A DNA stretch of 64,000 nucleotides from an uncultured Bacteroides sp. (GTDB lineage: Bacteria > Bacteroidota > Bacteroidia > Bacteroidales > Bacteroidaceae), in contig CALUOO010000001.1 in assembly GCA_944322345.1 (NCBI GenBank), positions 326,173 to 390,172 of the forward strand, written 5' to 3'. The notes beneath the pieces are model-generated. The model searched no databases, was not told the DNA's origin, and saw nothing but the letters and a program-made list of their open reading frames with translations. Positions 49,719 through 59,205 of this stretch are shown one piece after another (position 1 is the first letter of the stretch; each line of letters begins with the position of its first letter). The translations under genes and the position numbers were made by a program.

Positions 49719-51719
49719 TTAATATTCGAACAACAGTTCACCACCTTTCAGCAATTCCAGATGAGAAATCTGGAAACCGTCCAGCAAGTTACCGTTGAAA
49801 CGGATTGCCTTGATCGGGTCTGTATTCTTCGCTCTGCCAGAGGTACGAATCTTCAGTTTCTTTCCATTGCTCAGCGACAGAGTGATCCGATCGAACAAAG
49901 GAGAAGTAAGCTCGTAACTGTCACTCCCCACCAGCAACGGATAGAATCCCATAGCTCCGAAAAGATACCACGCACTCATCGTACCGTCGTCCTCATCCAT
50001 TTCGGGACTGTACCCCACCGGATCGTTCTTAAATGCCCTGCCTACATAGGGTTCACGAAACTCAGAATTCCCTCCATAACGGTGTATCATAGGCTCGGTC
50101 ATCAGACTGCGCACTATTTGCTGAGTTTTTTCCGGTGCTCCCAATCGATTGAACAGATAAGGGACATGAATGTCGGGTTCGTTGCCCTGATTGTAGAGAT
50201 GGTGGTCGAAGAAATAGGTAAGCTGTTCGAGCAATGCCTCTTTCCCTACCCATCCGATCATCCGGTCGATGTATTGGGGAGCCGCCCAACGGTATTGCCA
50301 GCGGGTTCCCTGATAGAGTCCGTTGTTTTTCATCACCTCGAACGCAGGGGTGACATTCATAAACTCTTTCTTCCACGTCTCTTCGAACAGTGTGAGCGAC
50401 TGCCGGCGATACTCCTCGGCATCTTTCTTCTCGCCGATAATCTCGGCAATCTGTGCCATTGCCCATAAATCGTAGACAGACTCCATCCGTTGGTCGGGCG
50501 AGCGCATGGGAAGATTTGCCATTTCTTTCTTCATACCCTCGTATCCCTTGTGGAAATCGAGGTCGGTAATGCCTTTCCGATAAGCATCCAGCAACAGAAT
50601 AACAGCATGTTCGGTACGTACGGTGGGAGTAGATTCAAACCCGGTCGACCAGTTCTCTTTGCCAGTAACATACAGATGGATGAGTGAAGTTGCCATGTCG
50701 CGCATTTTCTCCGGTTCTATCAGTACCAGCAGGGGGAATTTGGTACGGAACGTATCCCACAACGACCAGTTGCTATAATAGCGGAAACCGTCGGCTACAT
50801 ACTGCTTTCCGTCGGTTCCTAAAAATGTTCCGTCAGCCGAGGTTACATCCACCGGGCTCAGGCAGGCACGGTAGAGCGAAGTGTAGAAAATTGCACGGTC
50901 GTCATTGCCTCCTTCCACTGTCACTATTCCCAGCTGTTTTTTCCATGCCTTGTCGGCCTGCTTGCGTATGGACGCAAAGCTGTTTTTCGAATATCGCTGA
51001 TACTCTTTCTCGGCAAGTTCCGCACTCAGTGCCGATAGTACAATGCGCACTTCTACAGAAGAGGGTTCTCCACCGAAGCGGAGACATGCTTTCTCTTCCG
51101 TCTGTTTCTGCAAGTCGAAAGGCTGGTTTGCATGCATCGAAAAATAAAGTTTATAACGCCCGTGTCCACATACATTTTTAGCCTGAACATACCCCTCGAT
51201 ATGAGTATCGGATACTTGTCGGAAACTGCAGGTTGCTACATCTTCGAACGTAGAAGCGAAATCAACCCAAAGAGACGAAGAGTTTCCGTCGGGAAATGTA
51301 TACCGCTCTACAGCCACCGCATTGGTAGCAGTCAGTTCAGCTTTTATTCCATTGGTAAAAGAAACAGCATAATAGCCGGGAACAGCCTGTTCCGTTGTCT
51401 TATCAATATGCAGCTCTTCTTCGGGCGGAACAGGACGGATGCGAAGATTACCTCCACCACCACTACATCCCACTCCCGAAAGACGGTTGACAGAAATTCC
51501 GGAAATTTTCGTCACCGCATAGTTATATCCTGCATGTGTACGCGGATCACTGTCGGGACAGACACAAACCATTCCGAAAGGGACTGTGGCTCCCGGAGCC
51601 GTCTGGCCGTTGTCGCCAGATGTACCGATGAAGAGATTGACATACTTGGTATTCTGTGCCGTTGCCACAAAACAACAGGCAAACAAGAATAGCAGCATGC
51701 AGACTTTATTTTTTTTCAT
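49719..51719 (-). CDS. GH92 alpha-mannosidase
   Basis: About 666 residues from the ATG at 51719, giving a normal signal peptide (MKKNKVCMLLFLFACCFVATAQ). The longer frame to 51785 runs through a hairpin. GH92 landmarks are LFIGTSGDNGQTAPGATVPFGM, RLSGVGCSGGGGNL, GNEPDIHVPYLFNRLG (around 530-545) and EMDEDDGTMSAWYLFGAMGFYP, which carries the acidic catalytic-base region. Family members are calcium-dependent exo-alpha-mannosidases that remove alpha-1,2, alpha-1,3 or other mannose from N-glycans or yeast mannan. It acts in the periplasm. Confidence 0.92.
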   Translation of the reverse strand: MKKNKVCMLLFLFACCFVATAQNTKYVNLFIGTSGDNGQTAPGATVPFGMVCVCPDSDPRTHAGYNYAVTKISGISVNRLSGVGCSGGGGNLRIRPVPPEEELHIDKTTEQAVPGYYAVSFTNGIKAELTATNAVAVERYTFPDGNSSSLWVDFASTFEDVATCSFRQVSDTHIEGYVQAKNVCGHGRYKLYFSMHANQPFDLQKQTEEKACLRFGGEPSSVEVRIVLSALSAELAEKEYQRYSKNSFASIRKQADKAWKKQLGIVTVEGGNDDRAIFYTSLYRACLSPVDVTSADGTFLGTDGKQYVADGFRYYSNWSLWDTFRTKFPLLVLIEPEKMRDMATSLIHLYVTGKENWSTGFESTPTVRTEHAVILLLDAYRKGITDLDFHKGYEGMKKEMANLPMRSPDQRMESVYDLWAMAQIAEIIGEKKDAEEYRRQSLTLFEETWKKEFMNVTPAFEVMKNNGLYQGTRWQYRWAAPQYIDRMIGWVGKEALLEQLTYFFDHHLYNQGNEPDIHVPYLFNRLGAPEKTQQIVRSLMTEPMIHRYGGNSEFREPYVGRAFKNDPVGYSPEMDEDDGTMSAWYLFGAMGFYPLLVGSDSYELTSPLFDRITLSLSNGKKLKIRTSGRAKNTDPIKAIRFNGNLLDGFQISHLELLKGGELLFEY

Positions 51720-51738
51720 ATCAATTTTATTATTACAT

Positions 51739-51788
51739 AAAAAGACATGCCCATCATCAACCGTCAATATGTCAATGATGGGCAAGTC
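51739..51788 (-). terminator. Hairpin and T-run between galM-like and GH92 genes
   Basis: GAC(A/T)TGCCCATCAT arms at 51744-51757 and 51775-51788 pair at 13 of 14 positions. On the minus strand the hairpin is followed by TTTTT (51739-51743). It could terminate or attenuate readthrough from the epimerase gene into GH92. Confidence 0.65.
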
Positions 51789-51821
51789 AGTATCATAGCG
51801 TCTGTATTATATCAACCACTT

Positions 51822-52955
51822 TTATTTGGCTACAGAGAATTTGAAGATACATTCGCTTGTATATTTCTCTCCCGGACGCAACACTGCTGACGGCCATTCG
51901 GGTTTGTTCGGAGTATCCGGATATTTCTGAGTTTCCAGACATACAGAAGCACGTTTGTTGTAAACAATGCCTTTCTTTCCTGTCACTGTACCGTCGAGGA
52001 AGTTACCTGCATATACCTGTACACCCGGTTCGCTTGTATACAAATCCATAACAATGCCTGTTTTCGGAGACATCAGAGAAGCAGCTTTCTTAGTAATGTC
52101 GCCTTTAGCATTCAGTACCCAGTTATGGTCGTATCCCTTACCGTTCTTCAATTGTTCGAAATCAAAATTGTCGATACGTTGACCTACCGGAGTCGGAGTA
52201 CGGAAGTCCATCGGAGTGCCTTCAACCGGAGCAATTTCGCCGGTAGTCATGAATGTGCTGTCTACCGGAGTATAATAATCGGCATCCACCATCAATACGT
52301 GGTCTGCATTGCTTGCAGCATCACCATCAAGATTGAAGTAAGAGTGGTTAGTCAGATTAATCACTGTCGGTTTGTCTGTTTCTGCCTCGTATTTCAGATC
52401 AATAGCATTATCATCAGTCAATTCCATTGTAATCTTGCAGTTCAGATTTCCAGGGAAACCTTCTTCTCCATCTGCTGACAGATAAGAGAGTTCCAATTTC
52501 TGAGGAGTCAGAAGCTTAGCATCAAACACACGATATTGGAAACCTTTCAAACCACCGTGCAGACAGTGTCCATAGTTGTTCTGAGGCAATTGATATTCTA
52601 CACCATCCAAAGTAAACTTACCTTGTCCGATACGGTTGGCATAGCGTCCGATGCTTGCACCGAAATCAGACGGTACAGAAATGTAGTCCTGAATAGAATC
52701 GAATCCCAGCACAACGTCACGCATCTGACCGTCCTTATCAGGTACCATCACAGAAACAATACGTCCTCCGAAGTTTGTGATGCATACTTCCATGTTGTTT
52801 TTGTTACGCAAAACGAACAAATCGGTTTTCTTACCATCCACTTCTGTCTGGAACTTACTTTTCAACAAACCGGAATCCGTAGCTTTTTCTTCGGCTTTCG
52901 GTGTACAAGCTGCCATCAACAGGGCGGCAGCAGCCCATGCACATACTTTTTTCAT
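51822..52955 (-). CDS. Aldose 1-epimerase lipoprotein
   Basis: 377 residues with a lipobox (LMAAC, Cys17). The galactose-mutarotase fold is indicated by GASIGRYANRIGQGKFTLDG, NLTNHSYFNLDG (the catalytic His) and VCLETQKYPDTPNKPEWPSAV (the catalytic Glu). It interconverts alpha and beta anomers of galactose, glucose or arabinose. The lipobox puts it in the periplasm or on the surface, useful for sugars released by the nearby enzymes. It lies between the glutaminase-like and GH92 genes. Confidence 0.92.
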   Translation of the reverse strand: MKKVCAWAAAALLMAACTPKAEEKATDSGLLKSKFQTEVDGKKTDLFVLRNKNNMEVCITNFGGRIVSVMVPDKDGQMRDVVLGFDSIQDYISVPSDFGASIGRYANRIGQGKFTLDGVEYQLPQNNYGHCLHGGLKGFQYRVFDAKLLTPQKLELSYLSADGEEGFPGNLNCKITMELTDDNAIDLKYEAETDKPTVINLTNHSYFNLDGDAASNADHVLMVDADYYTPVDSTFMTTGEIAPVEGTPMDFRTPTPVGQRIDNFDFEQLKNGKGYDHNWVLNAKGDITKKAASLMSPKTGIVMDLYTSEPGVQVYAGNFLDGTVTGKKGIVYNKRASVCLETQKYPDTPNKPEWPSAVLRPGEKYTSECIFKFSVAK

Positions 52956-53050
52956 AATTCGTTAATAAATAATATTATATGAATGGATTGGGAGCTTGTA
53001 TCCAAATATTTCATACACACTCTTCAACAAGCTTCCCATACTTTCAGCAT

Positions 53051-55558
53051 TTATTTCTTGCCGGTCATTTTTCCTTCAAGCATTTTGATAAAATAGCCTC
53101 CAACTACAGAACGTGCCTGGAAACCACGTTGATTAGGTTCGTTGGTAAATACCCAGTCAGACATAGGTACACGATTGGGAGTCTCATTCATAAACAAATA
53201 TACAGGAGTAATGAACTTCTCAAAGGTCGTCTGATCATTGGCCAATGTTGCTGTCCACATAATCCAGTCGGTCTTTGTATAGGTTTCACGATTATCCAAT
53301 GGAAGCCCATATTTATTTTGTTTGGTCAGATAATAAGCAATCTCCGTTTCTGCAATCTGTTTTGGGAAAATCTGCAGATCCATCAACTTATCCCATACAA
53401 GATTGTATTTCTGGCTCCAAGTACCGGGCTTATCAAATGTCAGACGATAATGGTCACCGTCGTTAGCCATTTTTTCCCATTCAGCAGCCATCTCTTTCGC
53501 TTTCTGTGTATATTTCTCTGCAATGTCTTTCTTGCCTAACTTATCAGCCAAATATCCGTAAGAAGCAACACCTAAAATTGCCTTAACAGAAAGATTGGCA
53601 TTGTGAGCGAAGTGTCCGGCAAAGTCATCCGTACAAAGCTGATTCTCCGGGTCCAAACCATATTCTACCAGATAATCAGTCCAAGTTGTCAATACATCCC
53701 AATGTTTCTGTGCATAATCAGCATTACCCTCCATTGCAGCGATTGCTGCAGTCAGTACCAGCATATTTCCTGATTCTTCCACAGGCATATCTCCTCCGTA
53801 TGTCTGTCCGTTTGCCAATGGATAAGTACCGACATCATGCGCTGCAAAGGGTTTTGTCCATTTACCACTTTCGCTGTAATAGAATATATGATTGAGCAAT
53901 CCTTTTGCCAATTCCGGATTATACAGCAAGAAAAGAGGTGCAGAAGGATATGTGACATCTACAGTCCCAATAGACCCATTACTGAAGTTTTCTTTTGAAA
54001 GGAACAATAAATCACCATTCGGAGCTTCCACCAGTTTGTGTGCTGCGATTGCCTGACGATAAGCCAATGCACAAAGTTCAGCATACTGACGACCACCGGC
54101 AACAGTTGCCTCATCCATCAGTTTCTTATCAAATGCGGCGCATTCTCTCATCAGTTTCTTATATTCCTTTTCTGCCTTCTGGAATTGCCCTACAACTGTT
54201 TCATCACCTGTACGATTCCAATACGGACGCAGATTCTCTCCAAAATATTGAATAGAATAAATATCATCATATCCAAGCAAAAGATGTCCCTCAGCCTTGC
54301 TTGTCTGTCCTAATGAACGTGCCAACGCCAGTTTATCATAGCCATTGGTTGAAGTTGCCGCCAACTTACCGCCAATAAAGCTCTTACGAAGCTCTTTGCC
54401 GTCACCTATTGCAGAGGTTGTGTTTTCTGCAGCTGTTACCATGTAGAAATGTCCCCAATCGATACGTACATCATCGCCTTTCTTCTTCAGTATTCCCTGA
54501 GATTTGCTTCCGGTACGCATAAATAACAAATCACCTTCTGTAAAGCTATCTGCATCTGATTCTTGGTGAGGCTGGTCAATAGCCCATTGCGGAGAAGCCT
54601 CAAAATAGAGTTCTATTTCATGATCTTTTCCATCGTTTGATGCTACCTGATAAGTTAAATAGTTTACGGGACGAGACATCAGATCGAGGTCATCCATAAA
54701 CATTGGAGCAGTAAATGTCAGATTCAAATCTACAGGTCCACAAGTGAATGCATAATATGTTTGCATAGCCTGTACATCAGCAGAAGTCTGTTGTGCTGTT
54801 TGTCCGAAATAACGACTGTCATCCAGTTCTACCAACAAGCCAAAATCCAACAATCCATTTGCTCCCCGGTTATGACAATAGGCAGCAATCAGGTTATCAC
54901 CTTTCTTCAAAGACGCTACAGCCTCCTCCGACAATTTCACCTGTACATGTTTTTTGCAAGCATTGCCTGTATCAACGACCTTAATGCCATTTACATAAAT
55001 CACAACATCATCGTCGTGCGAATATTCCAGATAGACATTCTTGCCATTCAAATCTTCTTCGATATTGACTGTACGCCGTACCCAGATAAAATCTTCGCTC
55101 CATTGACTTTCAGCTACCGGTTCATTTTCCTTTGTACCAAAAGCACCTTTACCGTCTTTCCAGGCCTTATCGTCAAAATCCACATTCTGCCATCCTTCAG
55201 CCGGTTGCTGAAGTACATACTTAGCATCCCAAGCTCCCCCTTGTTCCGAAGTTGATACCAAAGGACGCAGTTCCAATTCTTCCATTCCCAAGAAACGATA
55301 AATCTGTCCATCCACTTTAGCCACACCAATCAACGGGAAATCTTTTCCAGTCCAATGTTTGACCGAGCCGTCATACAGGTTATCTGTAAAAGACCATGCA
55401 CTGGTATACGGGTCAATTGTTACAAGCGGGTACGCCGGAGCACGCAGCTCACTCTTCACATGCTGTTCCATATTTTGAGACTCACAACCACAAATAACAG
55501 TTGCAGCTCCCATCAACAGCATTTTCAATTGTTGTTTCATAAATGTTTTCTTAAGCAA
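53051..55558 (-). CDS. Glutaminase-family lipoprotein (DUF4964/DUF5127/DUF4965/DUF1793), cluster copy
   Basis: 835 residues with a lipobox (ICGC). It shares its entire layout with the protein at 32805: LRAPAYPLVTIDPYTSAWS (DUF4964), a beta-sandwich insertion with VYLEYSHDDDVVIYVNG, then DUF5127, DUF4965 and DUF1793. The cluster copy keeps the family ending DWVFTNEPNQRGFQARSVVGG, whereas the 32805 copy has a changed ending. Because it sits among glycoside hydrolases, a role on a glycan or glycopeptide is likelier than free glutamine. A second ATG at 55540 is possible. Confidence 0.86.
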   Translation of the reverse strand: MLKKTFMKQQLKMLLMGAATVICGCESQNMEQHVKSELRAPAYPLVTIDPYTSAWSFTDNLYDGSVKHWTGKDFPLIGVAKVDGQIYRFLGMEELELRPLVSTSEQGGAWDAKYVLQQPAEGWQNVDFDDKAWKDGKGAFGTKENEPVAESQWSEDFIWVRRTVNIEEDLNGKNVYLEYSHDDDVVIYVNGIKVVDTGNACKKHVQVKLSEEAVASLKKGDNLIAAYCHNRGANGLLDFGLLVELDDSRYFGQTAQQTSADVQAMQTYYAFTCGPVDLNLTFTAPMFMDDLDLMSRPVNYLTYQVASNDGKDHEIELYFEASPQWAIDQPHQESDADSFTEGDLLFMRTGSKSQGILKKKGDDVRIDWGHFYMVTAAENTTSAIGDGKELRKSFIGGKLAATSTNGYDKLALARSLGQTSKAEGHLLLGYDDIYSIQYFGENLRPYWNRTGDETVVGQFQKAEKEYKKLMRECAAFDKKLMDEATVAGGRQYAELCALAYRQAIAAHKLVEAPNGDLLFLSKENFSNGSIGTVDVTYPSAPLFLLYNPELAKGLLNHIFYYSESGKWTKPFAAHDVGTYPLANGQTYGGDMPVEESGNMLVLTAAIAAMEGNADYAQKHWDVLTTWTDYLVEYGLDPENQLCTDDFAGHFAHNANLSVKAILGVASYGYLADKLGKKDIAEKYTQKAKEMAAEWEKMANDGDHYRLTFDKPGTWSQKYNLVWDKLMDLQIFPKQIAETEIAYYLTKQNKYGLPLDNRETYTKTDWIMWTATLANDQTTFEKFITPVYLFMNETPNRVPMSDWVFTNEPNQRGFQARSVVGGYFIKMLEGKMTGKK

Positions 55559-55576
55559 TTATTATGTTTGTTCATT

Positions 55577-57742
55577 TTACCATTCGATACGCACATTCAC
55601 TCCATCCGGATTATTCTCGAAACGCAGCAATATGGTTCGCGAGCGTTCATCCCATTCAGGCTGTACATTCATTCCATTAACTTCAACTCTCACAGGTTTA
55701 GCCGGGAGCAAAACTCTTGACACATTTGTTGTATGCAAAGGGCTTTTGGCTACAAATGAATAGCATTTCTTTGTCTGCCTTTCATCATAGATACGAGAAG
55801 CTCCACAAAGTACTTTTGCCTTCTTTTTACTTTTTACCTTTTCTACATTATAAAGATATCCCTGTTCACCGGGAAATATTCTTTTCTGAGTAAGAACAGG
55901 CAGGTCTTTATCAAATAAATCTATAAAAAGTCCAGACAATGTCAATGGCGCATCAGATACGCTCTCATCCAAGACCGAAGCAACCAAATAAGGCCCGCGT
56001 TCGACTACAAAATTATTCTTATACTCAATATCTTTCTTTGTCCGATGTGTATATGCAGAAGCTACTGTTTCTATGTATTTTTTATCATTATCAGCCTGCA
56101 ACACAAAGTGTTTAGGATCTTCGCGTATGACAATAACCTTCCCTTTGCCGCAACGATAGGTTCCATCCTCCGGTTTGCGTTGCATTCCCATCTGTTCAAA
56201 CAGGTGTTCAGAGGGTGCATCATACTGATTACCTTCTGTATTCCACCACTCAAGAACAGTTTGATAAGGATCGATGTCTTCTCCACAATAAATCAGCACT
56301 CCTCCCTTTTTTACCCAGTCTGCAAGATAAGTATGGTACTCTGGCTTCATTGGTTTCATATTCGAATATGACATTACAAGTACCTGCAGATCATTGAATG
56401 TCTCCTTGAAAGGAGTATTTTCCATATGAACCAGTTCCACCGGTATGCCACGTTTTAGCAAAGGAAGTGTCTGTCCGTAAAAACTAGAGAACTGTGGATC
56501 GTCATATCCATTATGATTCGGGAAACGTTGAAACATCATAGAATTTGCCATTAAAACACCAATACCATGAGTTCCACTGATTCTCTCGTCAGAAGTACGA
56601 ATATCATTCAAAGAATTTATCATGACTTGCATCTGGGTTGAATAATCTCGGGAAATACGTTCTTTACGATTCGTGCCCGACACCTCATACAACCCCTGAT
56701 AGATACGGTCTGGCCATGGCATTACTTCATAAGTGTCTACATCTGGATACATCAGTTGTGCAGCAAAAGTTGCCTGATAATTTCGCTTATAGTCCTGCCA
56801 GTCTCGTGCGCGATCTTCTATCGGATCAGTCAGAAAATAGGTACGTCTGTTTAAAGGAGCCGTCATAGATTTCATGCAGCCATACTCAAGAAAAGCATTC
56901 TCAAAGACTCTCTCCTTCTTAACACCGTTATAATAATTAGGCTCTCTGGATGTGCCAGTCCATACTTGAGCAATATATCCATCTACACAATCCAATGAGG
57001 CCAGACTAGCTTCAGGGCTTACAATCTGCCAAGCCGTATAATTGATCAGTGAATGAGTCGGGACATAACATTTAATATCCAATCCCTTTGATTTCCCATA
57101 TTCCTTTGCAAAAGAGAATATTTTATCCAATGCATTATAGTACAAATGGTATTTCAGTTTATTGGATAAATAAGTATTTTCAGGTGACTCATGCTGAGGT
57201 CTCCACGGGAAACGATAATAGTTCTGCCACTCCTTCTTGAAAGCATCGCTATATCCGGCACGCATCCAAAATTCCGGTTCCTCCAGATAAATGGAAGTAA
57301 TACCGGCATCAATCACACGTTTGATCTGTGTCTCCTGCATATAACGGATAAAGCTTTCTGTAGGGACAATATAAGGAATCATATAGCCATGAGCTATTTC
57401 ATTCCCATCACGATCACGCTGTCCCTCTTCCAGATGGGTATCGATGCCATCCCATTTTCCTAAGAAATAATCCTGATATTCACCCCATGCCACTCCGGTC
57501 ATAAACTGAACCAGATAACCTCTGTTACGCCATGTCTGGACTCTTTGTTCGAAAGACATACCGGGTCTGTCTACAGTACCATATACCATTGTCGCATCTG
57601 CACGAACATCAGTTTCCGGTTTCCAAGGTTCGGATGTCTGGAATGAAGTCTTCGCGTCTTGCTTCTCCAATTTTTGAGCAAACGATGTGTGGCATCCACA
57701 CAACAGTATACTCAACGCAAATAACAAGTGTTTATTATTCAT
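55577..57742 (-). CDS. Unassigned GH-like protein (TIM barrel plus trimerisation-like domain)
   Basis: 721 residues. The N-terminus (LLCGCHTSFAQ) allows either lipidation or ordinary secretion. Residues about 70-390 look like a TIM barrel: GYLVQFMTGVAWGEYQDYF, IKRVIDAGITSIYLEEPEFW (a Glu pair near 150 like an acid/base) and IDPIEDRARDWQDYKRNYQ. Then follows a Rossmann-like segment (GVLMANSMMFQRFPN, LQVLVMSYSNMKPMKPEYHTYLADWVKKGGVLIYCGEDI), as in the GH42 trimerisation domain. I do not recognise the family. Overall it suggests a GH42/GH-A type enzyme with no assigned specificity. Confidence 0.7.
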   Translation of the reverse strand: MNNKHLLFALSILLCGCHTSFAQKLEKQDAKTSFQTSEPWKPETDVRADATMVYGTVDRPGMSFEQRVQTWRNRGYLVQFMTGVAWGEYQDYFLGKWDGIDTHLEEGQRDRDGNEIAHGYMIPYIVPTESFIRYMQETQIKRVIDAGITSIYLEEPEFWMRAGYSDAFKKEWQNYYRFPWRPQHESPENTYLSNKLKYHLYYNALDKIFSFAKEYGKSKGLDIKCYVPTHSLINYTAWQIVSPEASLASLDCVDGYIAQVWTGTSREPNYYNGVKKERVFENAFLEYGCMKSMTAPLNRRTYFLTDPIEDRARDWQDYKRNYQATFAAQLMYPDVDTYEVMPWPDRIYQGLYEVSGTNRKERISRDYSTQMQVMINSLNDIRTSDERISGTHGIGVLMANSMMFQRFPNHNGYDDPQFSSFYGQTLPLLKRGIPVELVHMENTPFKETFNDLQVLVMSYSNMKPMKPEYHTYLADWVKKGGVLIYCGEDIDPYQTVLEWWNTEGNQYDAPSEHLFEQMGMQRKPEDGTYRCGKGKVIVIREDPKHFVLQADNDKKYIETVASAYTHRTKKDIEYKNNFVVERGPYLVASVLDESVSDAPLTLSGLFIDLFDKDLPVLTQKRIFPGEQGYLYNVEKVKSKKKAKVLCGASRIYDERQTKKCYSFVAKSPLHTTNVSRVLLPAKPVRVEVNGMNVQPEWDERSRTILLRFENNPDGVNVRIEW

Positions 57743-57771
57743 GGCCTAACATTGAGTTAAAAATATAATGC

Positions 57772-59031
57772 TTATTTTTTGGCTGGGAACAAAAGCATCA
57801 ACGCTGGTATACCCGACGCAGAATAGCTATCTACTTCAGCGTTCTGCGAAAGTGGTTTATAATATTCTCCACCACAAATATTACGGACTTTATCTCTATT
57901 CTTCCAACCTGTTTCGATCGTATGTTTCAAAAAAGGAAGATATTGCTTTTGTCCACAATCATAAACAAGCATGGCCATATATTGCGCAAAAATGGCAGTA
58001 TATATTCCTTGTTCAATGCCGTCTTCAAAAGGCAGCACACCGTATTTGGCAGACATCTCATTTACTGTATAATCCGCCGCCAATATAGCATTGTCCAAAT
58101 AATACTGCTCACCTGTTGCTTTATAAAGCAATATCGAAGCACCTATAAAAGTAGCCTGATTATATACATGAGCTATCCAAGCTGGTTCTCCACTTCCATG
58201 ACGGCTATCTGCTATACGTCCAGTCTTCTTATCCAGCAGATTCTCTACACCCCATTCATAAATTTCCTTTCCCCTCTGTAAATATTGTAGTCTCGACAGA
58301 TGCTCTGGTGCCTTCCCTACAGCCTCTTTTCTGTCTGCCGGGACATTATTATACAACGTCAGAGCCGCAACAGCTACCGGAAAATTAATACAAGCCATCT
58401 TTCCATCCCCAAACTTATTAGGCTTTGGATTCTGAATCGGATACCAACGCCAGAACATTCCACCATTTACAGGATCATAAGATCCCGTATCACCAACTTT
58501 CTCAGATCCATACCAAACCCTTTTAAAGCTTCTTTCTGACAATTGAAGATATTCTTCTGTTCCAAACAACTCATACGCACGTGCCAAGGAAATAGTCCAC
58601 CACATAATATCATCATAAATAAACCAGCCGGTATTCTCGTTGTTATCATCAAAGTCAAAATGGGTATATTGGGCTTTATTCCCAGCAAAAATCTTTTCGC
58701 AAAGATTTTTTGCATATTCCATCTTTTCTGTATCCTTCCGCTTTTCTGCCAACTTATATGCATTCATAGCCATATCCCAATAAATGGGTTGGCACCAAAT
58801 TGCAGCGGCCCCATTACCACGGTCTATAGCGCGTGGAAAAGAAGTATTGGTTTTATAAATATATTTATCCGGATCCAGAAAGGTTTTATTGAATCCATCA
58901 TACGCTTCCCATATTGTTTGATAAGTATACTTTTCATTTTTTTTCTGACTACTTTCGAAGCAATAGGATTCTTCCACCATTACAAAAGCTGCGAACAACA
59001 GAGTCGATAACCAAAGGATCTTTCTTTTCAT
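57772..59031 (-). CDS. GH76 endo-alpha-1,6-mannanase
   Basis: 419 residues with a signal peptide, cleaved near residue 24. The (alpha/alpha)6 barrel of GH76 is indicated by the paired catalytic aspartates Asp140-Asp141 in GWFIYDDIMWWTISLARAY. Further family features are NGGMFWRWYP, DSRHGSGEPAWIAHVYNQATFIGA and LPFEDGIEQGIYTAIFAQYM. The enzyme cuts alpha-1,6-mannose backbones, as in yeast mannan or bacterial mannans. A consensus -7 element sits upstream of the gene, so it may have its own promoter within the cluster. Confidence 0.88.
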   Translation of the reverse strand: MKRKILWLSTLLFAAFVMVEESYCFESSQKKNEKYTYQTIWEAYDGFNKTFLDPDKYIYKTNTSFPRAIDRGNGAAAIWCQPIYWDMAMNAYKLAEKRKDTEKMEYAKNLCEKIFAGNKAQYTHFDFDDNNENTGWFIYDDIMWWTISLARAYELFGTEEYLQLSERSFKRVWYGSEKVGDTGSYDPVNGGMFWRWYPIQNPKPNKFGDGKMACINFPVAVAALTLYNNVPADRKEAVGKAPEHLSRLQYLQRGKEIYEWGVENLLDKKTGRIADSRHGSGEPAWIAHVYNQATFIGASILLYKATGEQYYLDNAILAADYTVNEMSAKYGVLPFEDGIEQGIYTAIFAQYMAMLVYDCGQKQYLPFLKHTIETGWKNRDKVRNICGGEYYKPLSQNAEVDSYSASGIPALMLLFPAKK

Positions 59032-59058
59032 AAAATTACTTTTTCATTACAAAGATGA

Positions 59059-59066
59059 CAAAAATA
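59059..59066 (-). promoter_or_regulatory. Promoter -7 element for the GH76 gene
   Basis: Minus-strand TATTTTTG matches TAnnTTTG, 27 bp before the ATG. No good -33 box is evident. Confidence 0.5.
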
Positions 59067-59205
59067 AAGAAATTTGTATCATTTCAGCACTATAAAAGAG
59101 CTAAATATCCAAAACTTTCAAATAAAAATTCTTCCAGCGTAAACAAATACATCAATATTATCACGCTGTATGGACGAATATTCATAAAATAGACCAAAAC
59201 AAATA

